In this document: positions 1-12,400 of the stretch, piece after piece | Numbering within the stretch: the first letter of the stretch is position 1 | How the letters are laid out: every line of letters starts with the position of its first letter | Assembly (NCBI GenBank): GCA_951802195.1 | Contig: OX637635.1 | Location: forward strand, 62,001-126,000 | DNA: 64,000 nt | From: Tausonia pullulans | Taxonomy: Eukaryota > Basidiomycota > Tremellomycetes > Cystofilobasidiales > Mrakiaceae | Reading direction: 5' to 3' | The notes under the pieces: generated by a model | Databases searched by the model: none | Seen by the model: the letters and a program-made list of their open reading frames with translations, nothing else | What the model was told of the DNA's origin: nothing | Translations under genes and position numbers: made by a program

Positions 1-1792
1 GCGGTCGATGGAGAACATCTTGGCAGGCTTGAAGCCTCCGGGCTGATTGGCGAGATTGTAGAGCATCTGCGTCGAGACGGCCGTTGTGTGCGTGCGGAGA
101 AGAAGGCGCTGGGATTCCGGGAGTGAGAAAGGCGCGCGGTACCCGATTGAGCCGTAGCCACCCTTCTCGTGGACCGACGATATGCGCTCGTAGTAGTCCG
201 CCGGCGGGTCACCAGCGACGGACGGCTCTTCAAGAACAAAGAGAGTGGAGTCTCGTCAGCGCCCAGCTCTAAGACAACTCGCTCGCGACGGGGATAGTCC
301 CTTTCACCCTTAATGTAGAAGGTGTCCTGGACCTCGCGAGCCGGGTGTTGTTGGGGGACGAACATGGCGTCGAAGTTCCAGAAAGCTGATTCGACAAACT
401 TGTTGGTCGGCATCTCGGTGAATCTGCATAGACAGCGCGCGAATTTGGGTTCAGCTGGACGCGGCGGCGGGTGCTCATCCTCTGGAGACGACGATCAGAA
501 AAGGGAAGCGCTCACCCCATCTCGAAGAAGATGTTACGGAACTCCTCCCGGACCTTGAGAAGAGGGTGAAGAGCACCACCGTCCGTGGGGACTCCAGCGG
601 CAGCGAAGTTGTATTGCTTAAACGAGGCAGTCTTCCATGCTCCGCTGGACACAGGATGGAGAGCCTCCGTCAGCCGCCTTCGTGGTTACAATTACCAGAG
701 CGAAAGGCTGCCCGCCGACATCTTCGCACCTGCTCATCATCTCAGCGGTGAGATCCGTCTCGAGCTTGGCGATAGTGGTGGCAAACTTAGGTCCCTTAGC
801 AATCGAGAAGTAGATGACCTTCCTGCGAGCACGCAGAGCACGCAACGCAAATGAGGTGCATGATGACGTCAACTGACGGCCATTCCACGGTTGGATATGA
901 ACGTAAAAGCACGGCTCACTTCTGAGTAAGAAGCTTCTGCTTCTTGAGCGCCGCAATGATCTTGTCGCCGCCCTTGTGCGTGCCGGTTGACTCGACCTCC
1001 ATGAGGTCAAGCTTCGAGGTGTCCTCGATCGTGGGCGACTGAGGTTCGTCAGGCGAACTCAAGCTCCGTCAGGACGTGTATCCCTGAAATTGATAGAGAC
1101 TTATTGCAGAAAAACCAGACTGACAGCCTTGAAGAACTTGGCGCCGTCGCGGGCAAGCCACTTGCGCTTCATCGCCGACGCGTGTCCGTTCTTTGCTACT
1201 TGCTCGCCGAGAACGACCTATACGTAAGGGCGACCCAAAACAAACCGAACAGATAAGAGGCAGGTCAGTTTGAGAAGCGTCGACAGCGCGCTTGCGCTTG
1301 CTGCTCGACAGCGCGCGCACCTGGACGTCCTGAAGCGTCTTCCCCTCGCCCTCGCCGAGGAGGTTGAGAGCGGCCCAAAACTGAGCCTCGGCCGAGCCTT
1401 TCTGGACAGTCGAAAGACCCTCAGGGGTGAGGATGTTGAGAAAGGAGTCGTTCTGCTTGAACTTGACCATCTGTAAAATATCGAAGCAAAGCAGGGGAGA
1501 GAGTCATGCGGGGACGACGCGACTCGAGTCAGCGCACGACGACGATGATGAGCGGGAGAGACCAGGACAGGACAACGCGCGCGACCCCACGACGTACCTC
1601 CTTGCGATCAAGGGACTCGACGGCACCCTTAACGAGGAGCTGCTCAGCAGGCCCGTTCATGGACGTCCCCGAGATCACGAGCGCCCGGGAGTCCGGGATA
1701 GTGCCGTCGGCGGACTTGTCAAGTTCGGCGAGGATGGCGAGCTGGACGGTCTCCGGGGTGAGCGTGGGAGGCACAGAAGGGACAGACGACAT
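1..1792 (-). CDS. FRS2: Phenylalanyl-tRNA synthetase alpha subunit, cytosolic (3' part off the window)
   Basis: This gene encodes the catalytic alpha subunit of the eukaryotic cytosolic PheRS heterotetramer, which charges tRNA-Phe. The start ATG is at 1792 (MSSVPSVPP). Exons read leftward through small introns. The N-terminal DNA-binding-like region includes [20 protein letters not shown] near 1440-1380. A basic segment [14 protein letters not shown] lies near 1200, then [11 protein letters not shown] near 760, and [20 protein letters not shown] near 640-560, which matches the human [16 protein letters not shown] block. FRNIFFEMG and [14 protein letters not shown] follow. Near 140 the typical KGGYGSIGY appears. 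The window ends at KMFSIDR, just before class II motif 2 (FRNE), so the last part of the active site is not seen. Family identity is secure; exact splice sites were read by eye. Confidence 0.93.
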
Positions 1793-2116
1793 GCTTGAGG
1801 GGGCGGCCAGGACAGAAGCGAGGTAACAAATCGACTGGGAACCGGGGCGGAAGGTTGAGGAGTCCGGTGGCTGGTGCAGAGGTTCCTCGGACGGTCGTGC
1901 TGGTGGTTTGGAGGGAAGCTCGTGGCCGTCCTCTGCACCCGCCGTCTCCGCTGTCCCGCTTGGACCCGCTTTCCCTTGTCACCGGAGGTCTTGTCTCTCT
2001 GGCTTTCCATGCTCGCCAAGCCAATATTGAACTCGAAGCATGCATAGATAGTTTAGTTTGTTACGTCCATCACTGCAGAGGTCCCACCCGCCCTCTTTCC
2101 CTACTCGACTCCCAAA
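1793..2116. other. Intergenic region upstream of FRS2
   Basis: A stretch of 324 bp between the stop of CPS1 and the start of FRS2, which are tandem on the minus strand. It should hold the CPS1 3' UTR and the FRS2 promoter. No convincing gene, tRNA or repeat was seen. Confidence 0.6.
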
Positions 2117-4960
2117 CTACTCGCGCCAACCGTCAAGATTGAGGATGAGAGCGTGGAACCACTGCGTCGTAGTGAGGTGAGCCTCGATGGCGAGACCCTC
2201 ATTGACGGTGTGGAAGTTCTGGACCGAACGGAATCATCAGAAACGCAAGCGGACGGATGACGGGCGAGAGCGATGCCAACTTTAATGAGCGACAGCGACG
2301 CCGGAACGAAGCGGTAGATTGAGTTGGTGAGAGACCAGGACCACTTGGTATCGGTGTTTGCTGACGCAAATAAATAAAAGAAGGTTCTTAGTGAACCATT
2401 CGCTTTTCGGCGAGCGGGGACACTTACCAATCATGGCCGAGGGAGAGACGATGGAGTCCTCAAAGACACTACCAAGGGGCGAAAGAAAGTAGATGGAAGA
2501 TTGAGCCAAAATAAAAGCCGATCATGGCCAACATAAAGACTCACCGCCGAGTTGTGCCCGCAACAAGGTCCCAGACGGGTCCGCTAGTCGGAGTCAGAGG
2601 AGCCGGTTCGAGCGCCCCGATCAGGCCCAAACGGATAACATTGACCTCGACGTCCTTATGAGATCCATTGAGATCCAGAGTGAAGTTGAGCTTCGAGGCG
2701 ATGGGCTCGACAATTGACAGCACGTGCTCGAGTGACTCATTGACGGACGAGAGGCTGACGTGAGTGCTGTCAGAGTGGAGAACTTGATGCGGTGTTGATC
2801 CCAGGCCAAGCTCACAAATTGATCCGGTAGTTGATAATTGCAGTCGCCACCTCTGGGAGCGCATTCACCTTGATACCGCCCGAGAAGAGATCGGCGGCCT
2901 GAGTGGTGCCGCTGTGAAGGAAGGGAGAAACCGATCAGCTGTGCGGACGTCTTAAGACGAGGTCGGATATCGCAGACACGCACAGCCAGGCGCGGATCGT
3001 TCGATCCTGGCTAAGCTCCTCCGAGAGGCGGTCCCACTGGCGCGGGTCGCGGAGAGCCTTCTTGAAGTGTTTGGGCATATCCTTTCCAAATTCTGCCGAG
3101 CATTGGAGGAACTGGAGATAAGGAGAAGACGCCTCGAGCCGTGCTGGGAAGGGATGCGCCTCTAGCTCGGCGATGATCATGGAAAGGACTCCGACTGGAC
3201 AGAGAGAGGTCTTAGGTAAGCCCTGACCTGCGGAAAAAACGACTACAAGGCACCCACTGGAAGTATGCACGCTGTAGACCAAATAAAGACGATTGCGGTC
3301 AGGACATTACCACCAGGCGAGAGAAAAGAGGCATCATTACGGAGGGACGGAAGAGTGACCGCCAAGAGTGTCGACCTCGAGTTCTACGTTCATGGCACCC
3401 TGTGGAGATGCGGAGGAGATTCAGCACATATGAGATAGATCCATGCCGCTGGTACTGGGACTGACTTTCTCGGCAATACCCAAGCTCGCAACCTGTACAC
3501 AGACTCGAGAGGTCAAGGTCTTGAGACAGCACACATATGCCTGAAATTTCCTAAATAACGTACCTTGGCTCCGAAAGAATCGTCAACGCCGGAAAAGCCC
3601 TCATCAACGAGAAAAGCCACCCCGTTCCTGCCATAGCGAGCTTCAATCGCCTCCGCAAGGGGTCTGGCACCACGGGGGCCGCCAATCTCCTCGTCAAATC
3701 CAAAAGACAGTAGAACAGTCCTAGATACGTTATAGCGTTAGTTTAGTTTTGGATCTCGGTCTGGGCGACTCCTTACCTCTCGGGCTGATGGTCAGACTCG
3801 AGTAGCTTCTCGACAGCTCCCAGAATTGCCATCAGAGTGTTCTTGCAGTCCGCTAAAGGCCGATAGAGTCCAGCATCAGCCCAGGCTCGTTTGATCAGAG
3901 ATGAAAACATTGGGGACCGACCACTACCACGGCCCCAGATCCAGCCGTCCTTATCGATGGTGCCAGAGAAGGGAGGATATGTCCAGCGAGAGATCGTCGC
4001 GTTCGGGACGGGGACAACATCCATACTGACCAAAAAGACGTGTCAGCAACGAGAAAAAAGGTCTGACGAGTCTGGTAACAAGCTCACTGAGCCATGAGGA
4101 CGATGCTGTGGTGGTGGAGTCGAAATTGTCAGTCTTCGAGGCTCCGCCCTCACGCCACGCGTAGGAGACGTAAGACAGACGGCTTGAGATGCTTGTCCTT
4201 CCCTTGCCAGGTGTAGAGGCGGCCAAAGTGGTTGATCTTCTCGAGCGTCAGTCGGTTGTGCCTGCGGGATCGCTATCAAAGTCAGCTCTAACATGTTAAT
4301 TTGTCAAACACGCGGCCCGCCGCGAGCGTGTGGACGGGGGGCGTACACAAGGGGGAAGGTTTCATCGAGATAGTTGCCCAGGTCCGCCAAGGGTTTCCAC
4401 ACAGCGTCGTCAGGGTTAACTTCAATGGGCATCACGTCCTGGCTGACGGTCGGGAACTGTGAAGAGCGACGAGCCAAGGATTATCAGCCCAGAAAGCCAG
4501 GCGGGTCAAAAACGTCGCCTAGAGGCTACTTCAAGGCTGAATTGGAGCGAGTGATTGCAAACTAAGAACACTTGCCTGGACGGCTTTGGAGAGCCTTTCG
4601 GCGCTCTTTTGGATGTAGGCATCGTCGGAAGCTGGGTCCTGAGAGCGGATGCAGGGGGGAGACGGTGGTCAGCCCACGCGTAAATGCCGGTCTCTCCTCG
4701 GAGCGAGCGTGGGAAGCTCGCACCCATTCCTTCTCCGGAGAGACACTGAGCGGGGCGACTTGAGGAGGGCACTGTCCCCTGAGCATGAGCTCGGCACTGA
4801 GACGAGCTTGCGTAGTGTGTGACTGCCATAGGAGGAGGAGTCCGCCGAGAGCCGACGACGCTAAGACGGTAAGAAGGAACCGTTTGAGATGCGAGCTCTC
4901 CGGGCGACGGGGCGGCGGGGTGAGGTTCGGATGTTTCTCTGACATGTCAGATTGGTACAA
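2117..4960 (-). CDS. CPS1: Vacuolar carboxypeptidase S-like M20 metallopeptidase
   Basis: A Gly-X carboxypeptidase of the M20A family, expected in the vacuole lumen after delivery as a type II membrane precursor. The N-terminus carries a short cytosolic tail and one membrane segment (FLLTVLASSALGGLLLLW, about residues 30-47). Spliced exons give the two-zinc site in order: AHMDVVPVP (His and the catalytic Asp; the His codon is split by an intron near 4080-4030), WGRGADCKN (bridging Asp, split by an intron near 3920-3855) and FGFDEEIGG (Glu-Glu, near 3700). VDEGFSGVD and a dimerisation region with EGGHSSVPP follow. The end reads VQNFHTVNEG..., the usual M20 C-terminal His region, and stops at 2117-2119. 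All metal ligands expected for the family appear present. The start may be 4960 or the in-frame ATG at 4945; the latter gives MSEKHPNL. Confidence 0.92.
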
Positions 4961-5741
4961 GAGGAGAGAGGGAAGACGTGGTTGGTGGTCAAGGTGAGTG
5001 AACCTGACTCATTTCTCTCCGGCCGTTCGGACGATTGAACCCTCTGGTGCAAGCGAGTCTCATGGTCTTCGGCCTTCACCGATGCCGATGTCGCCTTGGA
5101 ACAAGCCTATCGCCGCATGACAGCCATCTATGTGCTCTTCAAATGGCACAAAGATGGAAAAGGGTAATAAAAAAAAGCAAATTGATATCATTGTACCGAA
5201 ATTACCCTCTGGAAACCTTTAGAGAAGGCGGTCAAGCGAGGATGCCATTCAATCTCAAATGACTGAACTTCGCTCTCCGGTCTGAGTTTAAAGGAAGCGA
5301 CCCCTCCTTGCCTCGTCGTGGGATTGAGGCAAGAAACACATAGAATGCAACGCCTCAGCGGATTTCATGAAAAGGAAGGCTGGAGTTCATCCGGTCATGC
5401 ATGCATGCATCTGCGATCTTGCCTCATGGCTCAGCTGCTGCGAGGGAAGCGGTGCCTCGTGGTCGGTCCTCAGGTTGGCACCCAGGCAAGGGGGCTCCGA
5501 TCCAACCGGAAGGGTGCGTCTTTGTCGAGTCCTTTGCTCCCCGACGCCCACAATCTCCTGCTTCGTTGACTGCTGCTCATCTGAAGTCAGACTCACCTGG
5601 CCGTTTGCCTGTGTTCCACAACTTCGCCTTCCGCGCTCTTTCGACTTCCACGTCGGCAGATCCCCCTCTCGACCGCTCTCGTTCTCCCTGTGCCCAACGG
5701 CCGGGCTTACTCTGTCCTCCTGGTCCGGTGGCCTCATCGTA
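4961..5741. promoter_or_regulatory. Divergent intergenic region between CPS1 and the TBC gene
   Basis: A 781-bp region between two divergent genes, so it should hold both promoters. A short alternating tract (tcatgcatgcatgcatc, around 5395-5411) stands out. The stretch at 5600-5740 is pyrimidine-rich on the plus strand, as is common upstream of starts in these fungi. No ORF here looks real. Confidence 0.5.
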
Positions 5742-7585
5742 ATGAGCCGCTCTTCTGTGCAGGAATTTGTCGAGCTGCTCGCCGCAGAGCAGTACGTTCC
5801 TCTCGACAAGGTAGATCTCTTTTCTCGCGCCTGCCATGAGCGAGTCACGAGCCTGATGCCCGTGTCGGTCGCCCTCGCGGCGCCGCCGGCTGCTCCCTGT
5901 ATCTAAGGTTCGAGAGGTCGCGAGGCACGGTGTACCTGCCGAGATCCGCGGCGAGGTCTGGATGTATTTGCTGGGTGTACTTCTTGTCGACAAGAGTTCG
6001 TCCTTGTTTGCCGGGCCGGTCCTATCCTACTGGACCTGAAGTAGGTGGCCCACGGCACGGTGCTGACGCGTCTTACTCCTCTCCCTCTCATTGATGCGCA
6101 CGTGTATGCCTGCCTTATCTCCCAACTCGCAGCCTCGGAGTTGACGACGGCGCGCTCGAGGCTCCAGACGTACTCGCTCATCCCGAAGAAGCACGATATC
6201 GGCCGGATCGCCTCCTCGTCCGCCCATAGGTACCACACCCGGACGTTTGGCCTGAAGTCGCTACCCCAACTCGTACACGACGCCACCTTCTCTTCGGATC
6301 TTGGGCCTCCGTGGTCGGTGGCTGCCTCTCAAGTGGATGGATCGAGCTCTTCTCAGCTGAGGACTACCAGGATGGACACTTCTGAACTTCCAGACGAGGA
6401 CCGTGACGACGAGGACCCACTCTCGTCTACCTCGATCTACCCAGCGTCCAAGACGCTCTCCTTCCACGTCTCACCGTCGTCGCCGACGATCTTCCCCATG
6501 TCCAACGATCCGCTCTCGCCTCCGCCGATCGCCAACTTTACGTCGAGCATCAAGAACATCATCTGCGCGTATGCCAACTCGAATCCGAGCGTACTCGCCG
6601 GCGTAGACGACGCCTCGGCTAGGAGAGACATCGTTGACGGCTGGGTCGAGACGCTGGGCCCCTTCGTTGGATGTCTCCGACTGGAAGCCGGTATTTTTTG
6701 GGGATGGGGAGCTTTCCAGGCCAAGAAAGGTACGTTATCGGTGGTCTGCATCCTGCCTGCATTCCGGTCCTCTCATTGTCGTTGTCTGTTCTGATGATAT
6801 TTGCACTCATCCAGACCAGCACTTTGCGGAGCATCCCCTGCCTCATCGCTTGGCAAGCTTTCTCAGCCTTCTTCGCTCTACTCTTCCGGACCTTTACGTG
6901 TGTAGATCTACTCACATACTTTTCGAGTCCCTCACCAAAGCTGACATCCGTGGCTCCACTTGCGTCTCTCTTTCTTTCTATAATCCACACAGAACTGGTT
7001 CGAGGAGGAGGAAGTCCCCATTATTGAGATCGCCTCATCCTGGCTCGACTCGCTCTTCTCGCGCGAGATGAACCTTCAAGACGTCTCACGGCTGTGGGGT
7101 ATGTATGTTCCTTCGTTGAGCTCCTTGATGGGCTGATATTCACTTCGTTGGCCGTACACGACTGCTCTCCACAGACACATACTTTTCCCACCCCGACCCC
7201 TTCTCCCTCCATCAATACGTCTGCCTCTCGGTCCTGGCGACGTGCAACGACATTCTAGAGGAGCTCGACCAATCGGAAGCCAGGGCGGTGAGTTGAATCC
7301 CTCTCTTTCGCTTGTCGTTGGAGCCCCCAGGCACGTCAAGCTGACGCCAGCGCACGCACACTCCGTCATTTGGTGTCGTCGTCTCGTCTTCCCTTCTGCC
7401 TCGCTAGATGCTTCTTCGGCTCCCTCGACTCGACATCGACCGAGTAAGTTTCTCTTGTGCCTTAGAGAGGAGGCCTCGATCTGGGCACGTTGACTGACCA
7501 ACCATGCGCATGCCTATGGTCTCAGATCCTCCATGACGCGCAGAACTACCGGGTTCATCAGACGAGCAAGAATGCGATGCCGTGA
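5742..7585 (+). CDS. TBC-domain (Rab GTPase-activating-like) protein
   Basis: The start ATG at 5742 opens a 69-nt first exon ending at 5810 (phase 0). Exon 2 begins at 5908 and reads VREVARHGVPAEIRGEVWMY, the usual opening of a TBC domain (G.P...R..VW..LLG). A long middle exon (about 6140-6728) carries a Ser/Pro-rich insert, then IICAYANSNPSV and GPFVGCLRLEAGIFW. Later exons carry LPDLYNWFEEEEVP, SSWLDSLFSREM, SRLWDTYFSHPDPF and HQYVCLSVL, which fit the C-terminal half of TBC domains of the Gyp1/TBC1D22 sort. The stop is at 7583-7585. I could not find a clear arginine-finger (I..D..R) or glutamine-finger (Y.Q) motif, so GAP activity is uncertain. TBC membership is inferred from pattern; the subfamily is open. 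Confidence 0.75.
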
Positions 7586-9419
7586 CAACGTGAAGGCTCT
7601 GCTCGCCCCAGAACATGCTAATATGCACCGGCTCTTCTTCGGCTGACTCGCTGGCTAGTTTGTATGTCGGAGTCGGCCTACCGCTGCCGCGCGCAACTCG
7701 AACGACGATGCGGCCTCGCATCCTCGTCTAGTCCGCTCGAGCTTGTTTCGCCGGTTCTATCTCGGAAGGCGGTGATGGCACGCCCGGCGGCCCTCTTCTA
7801 CCTTCCCCCCCTTCTTCCCCTCGATGGACGAGCGCGCCGAAAGTGGAGCGGGGAGTCACAGTCTTGGAGAGAACACCTGGCGTGTGATTGGCCGAGTAAA
7901 GGCCAGTCAGTGTGGCGACGGCCGAAGGCTCCCGAGCGCGAGCGAGGAGTGGAGGAGGCAGATCCGGTGGAGGCGAGGCAAAGGCGTGTGAGTCCGGGGC
8001 CAGATGGCCCGGCGCGGGGGGGAGAGAGAGGGGCGAATATCCGGCGGCTGCGCTCGGGAGTAGAAAGGCAGGGAGAGAGCAAAGCGGAGTCAGGGAGGAG
8101 AGGAGGGGAGGAGCCAATGAAGGAGCGAAGGGCAGGCAGCGTAGCTGGCGAGGTTGACGGCATGGTCTGAGACTCGCTCGCCTGAAGAGGCCAACATTGA
8201 TGTAATAGATGTTCTGTCTGTCCGACCCCCTGGCTTGGCTCTGTTCGTCCGGGAACACCTTTCCCCCGTCCAGACTCTGGCTCTGAGGAGAGGACTGGGA
8301 ACGTGTATGTCCGGAGGCCCTCTCGCCCCCGCCCCGGCTCGGTCGGTTTCTTCCGTCGCAGCTGGCTCGCCCTGCATCGCCGCGCGCCACCGCCGACGCA
8401 GGCAGGCGAGAGTGTCCGTTTCCACGAGCCCTCTCTCGCTGCTCTTCCTCTGACCGACTTCTGTCGACGACGACCACCGACCTACTCCCAATAGAGCCCC
8501 CCTCAACTCTTGTGAGTGCCTGCCTCCCCTCTCCTTGAGTCCATCCGATGCCGCCTTGTCGCCAGCCGGACCGCTAGCCTCAACGAGCCGCCTGTGACCC
8601 CGCCCGCGCCTGTCGGGGCGCTTCTCGCTCGCTTGCCTTCCCTCCTCGGAGACGAGCAGCCAGCTCTCTTTCGTCCGGGCCGGTCGCTCTCGCACCATGG
8701 CTCGTGGTTCGCAGTAGACGGCTCGTCTCTCGAGCGTGCTCTTCGCCCTCCTTCTTGGTCCGGCCCGCGTTCGCTCGCGGTGAGGTGGATGGGAAGGGAA
8801 GAGGAGTCAGTCAGACGGGCCTGGGCCAATTCACTCGCTCTCCTCTCATCGGCCCGCCCTCTTCCGTCGTAGACGCTCTCCACCTGCCTCCTTGGCCAGC
8901 TGCATCCTTGCCCTGTCCTCCTCTGTCGCGCCGTCAGTCGCTTGTCGGAGGAGGAGGAGTCCTCGTGTTGAGGACAAGGAGGAGGGGTTGCGCCGTGACA
9001 TAAGGACGTCTCGACGACGTTCGCTCGCGCGCTGAACACATGCCAGGCTGCCTGCTTCCCGCCCACTTATCAAGAGGGGGGCCCCTCTTCTGCCTCTCCC
9101 TTTCTCTCGTTGTATATCGCTCTATTGCTGCTTCCACCCTGTGACTCAATCTCACAAAGGCCGACGCTGACCCAGCCCGCGACTCCTCGGCTCAGGCGTG
9201 CGGCGTCTCGCCCCCCCTCGCTCGTCTCCGCCCTTCTCCTTTGGCCTGCCATTTCCCCCCGCGCCGACTGCCACAGTCTCCCCTCCCTTCCCCCACTTTA
9301 CCCCCCTTTGCCTCTCTCGCTCCACCAAGTTCCGGCCCGGCCTCGGTCGCCTGACCGCCTACGCTCGACTCGCCTTCCTCTCAACTTCCAAACTCTCTCA
9401 TTCTCCTTCCCTCTCCGCG
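7586..9419. other. Long gap before the GATA factor: terminator of the TBC gene, promoter and probable long leader
   Basis: A region of 1.8 kb without a convincing gene. The first part (about 7900-8160) is purine-rich on the plus strand. From about 8400 to 9419 it is strongly C/T-rich with many short upstream ATGs. Long open frames exist on both strands, but they follow the base bias and have no recognisable protein content. The most likely content is the promoter and a long pyrimidine-rich 5' leader of the downstream regulator. Confidence 0.5.
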
Positions 9420-12400
9420 ATGGACTCGCTCTCCGCTCAGCAAAGAACCCAGAGGGACTCGGGTGGGCCCGCCTCCTGGGCGCGGGCGCGCAAGGACCGT
9501 CGTCCACCGTCGTCCTTGTCGTCCGGTATGTCCACCGTGGCTCCCGCTGCCGGGTCGTCCTCCGCAGCGGCGAGCTCGAGCGACTCGCTCGGTCATGCGG
9601 CGAGAGTCAACGGATCTCAGCCTTGGCCGATGGGGGCCGGGTCCTCGCTTGGAGCACCCTCCGCCTACCCCTTCGGCCTTGGCTCCTCGCTCGACTCATC
9701 CAGTTTCTTCCCACCACCCTCGCTCCCGTCTTATCAGCCCAACGCGAGCCACTGGTCGCGTCCTCCTTCAGGATCTACGACCCCGCTCGAACCGCCTGCT
9801 TCACCCTGGACCAATCAGTCGTTCGATAACTCGTTCGCCGCCGCTCTCGCCCTCTCGCTCAACCAAGGCGACGGCAGTGGCCAGGCTGGCAGCTTGCCCA
9901 ACCCCCGGTCCTTGGAATCTAGCAGTAACGCTCAGGATAATCCCGGTCTCGAGGACCTCACCTTTGAAGGCAGTCTTACCTCGCTCACCGAGGATGGAGG
10001 GCCAGGGGCGGGAGGCATTGGCGACATCGACTGGTCCACGCTCGACCTCAGCAACCTTCCTCTCCATCCGTCGGTGCTGGCGAGCCTCTCCGGCCTGGGC
10101 GCCGCTGAATCTCCCAACGACGAGCCTGCTGAAACTGCGCTCAGCCTTGGCTCGCAATCTCCGACGCCTCGTGTGCCTGAGTCCATCCTACCACGGGCCA
10201 ACGCCTCCTACCGGCCTTTCGCTCCCGTTGGATCGGGATCCTCCCGGCCCAAGTACGGCTCGGCGCCCGCGACATCACTTCTCACTCGCAAACTGCAGCA
10301 ACAGTCGCAGCCGCCATCGGCCCTCAGCTCGCCCAACCCGTCGACCTCGGGAGGTGGAGGCGACAGCTCGTTCAGCCCCTCCTTCAACAATAGCAACAAC
10401 AAAGGGAACAGCAACAACACCTCCGCCGGTCGCCAGCCAAGCGAGACTCCCTCAATGTCGGCGGGCGATGCTGTACGTTTGGGCACTCTTCCATCAGCCA
10501 AGTCACTCTCCAGACCTGACCCCCCCTAGGCGTGCCTTGACCTTCGCCAGTCCTTGTCGCGGTTCCGGCCGACGAAGACCCACTCACGTCGACAACCTGC
10601 CGGCACGAACGACTCGCAGCTTCCGTCCTACGCCTTCCCTCCGGCCCTCTCGGCACTCGACGATCCAAACTCGCCCATAGGGCTCAGTAACCTCCCACCC
10701 TTGCCGCCAGGCTTTACCTTTGGTCAGCTCGCCCAGTTCGGCAACGGCGACTCAAGCGCGAATGAAAGCCTCGCGCTCGCCATCCGGCTTGGCATGGGCA
10801 TCGGAATGGGCCTCGGGGGCGGGCCCAAGGGGGGCCCGCAGCGAGATCGCCAAAGCTCTGCCGACCTGCAGGCCGTCGAAAGCTGGCTCAACGCTGCAGC
10901 GCCTACGTCCCCGTCCCTGGAGCGGCCGCCGTCCTCCCCATCTCTCTCCCGAAGCAGTGGTGTCAGCCGCCGGACGGACGGCCTCGATTCCGCTTCGACC
11001 TCCACAAGTGGCACGGACAAGAAGGCCACGCTCGCGTCCGAGTTCCTCAACGACTCGGTTTTCCCGCCTGCTGCAAGCCCCGTCGGCGGGCCCTCCACGG
11101 CCTCAACTTCTGTCTACTCGTCCCCCCTCACCGCCTTTTCACCCTCTGTGACCGCCACCGCAGCCACGTCACCAGCGCCAGGCAACCTGACCCAAGCTGG
11201 CCTCGCTGAGGAGGGTTCGGAGTCACCGGAGGAGCTTTCCAAGCAGGATCCCCTCGCGCTTTCGGTCTGGAAGCTTTACACCAAGCAGAAGGCCGAGCTT
11301 CCGAACGGGCAGCGCATGGAGAACCTCACCTGGCGGATGATGGCGATGACACTCAAGAAAAAGGAAGCAGCTGAGGCGGCCGCAGCCGCTGCTGCTCTTC
11401 AAGGAGGAGCCGCCACCAGCGGCGATGATCAGGGTAGCGTCATTGGGCGAGCCATCATGCCGTCTAAGAATGAGCCGATTGGCTCTGCTGCTGCGGAAGT
11501 GGATGAGTCCAGTTCCGATGCGACCCCGGAGATCCCTCGTGAGGAAGAGTCTCGAGGCAGGCGCGGTCGACCGTCGAGGGTGGTCCTGGGTTTCGACGCT
11601 CGAAACATCGCCGGGTGAGTGCTGTCTCTATGTGTCTTCGCACACCTCTTACTGATTTATGTCTTTGTCTTTTGCTTACCTTTGACCTCGCAGTGACTCG
11701 GACGACATGGACTGGCGCGCCAAGAGCCGATCTCGCTCGCGCATGTCGATGGACTGGCGCGCAGCTTCACGCTCTCGCTCGCGGGCACCCTTCCCGGAGT
11801 ATGAACACAACGAGGCCCATTCGCATGCTCTTCTTGGCGCTCTCGACTACCTCGACAACATCTCCACTGCCCACCATGACTGGAGCGCGCAGCGGAACAC
11901 TCCGCGCGCGTCGGCCCAGAGTTCTGCTGCTTCCCAGAGCATCCCTATCCCTCAGAACCTCAGCACCATTGCCGACTTCCACCCTCACCAATCCATGTAC
12001 ACCCTCGGCGGACGCAACTTCTCCTTCTTCGGCGAAGGTCAGGACGTTGCATACTCCGGTCCAGGGGCTTATCCGACGCAGACCTTTGCGGCGACGTACG
12101 AGGATGCCATCCGGACGACGTCCCTGTTTGACCCGTTCTTGCAAAAGACAAGCGGACTCACTCCGTCGGGAACTTCGACCGCTGCCCCAAGCCCAATCAG
12201 GAGCGGCAGCCTTCTCGTAAGTGGATCTGCTACCCTCGTTTTTCTGTTCATTTGTCGTGGCTAGATCGTACGTATCTTGACGCTCTTTTATGCCGCCCCT
12301 TCACCCTCTGTCTGGATCGGCGTTCCAGGGCCAGAAACGGCCAGCGGAGCACACCCCCAAAGGCGAGCCCTCCTACTCAGCCGACCTCACTGAAGCTCAG

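Noticed and set aside
5393-5412. Repeated atgc near 5400 considered as an operator
   Set aside because: Simple alternating sequence; no evidence of a bound factor.
7728-8477. 249-codon minus-strand frame in the gap before the GATA gene
   Set aside because: Composition follows the purine/pyrimidine bias; no conserved motif, and it overlaps other equally long empty frames.
9463-10680. 405-codon open frame overlapping the GATA gene
   Set aside because: It is a shifted frame of the real exon, rich in Arg/Pro as expected from the GC bias, and lacks any domain.
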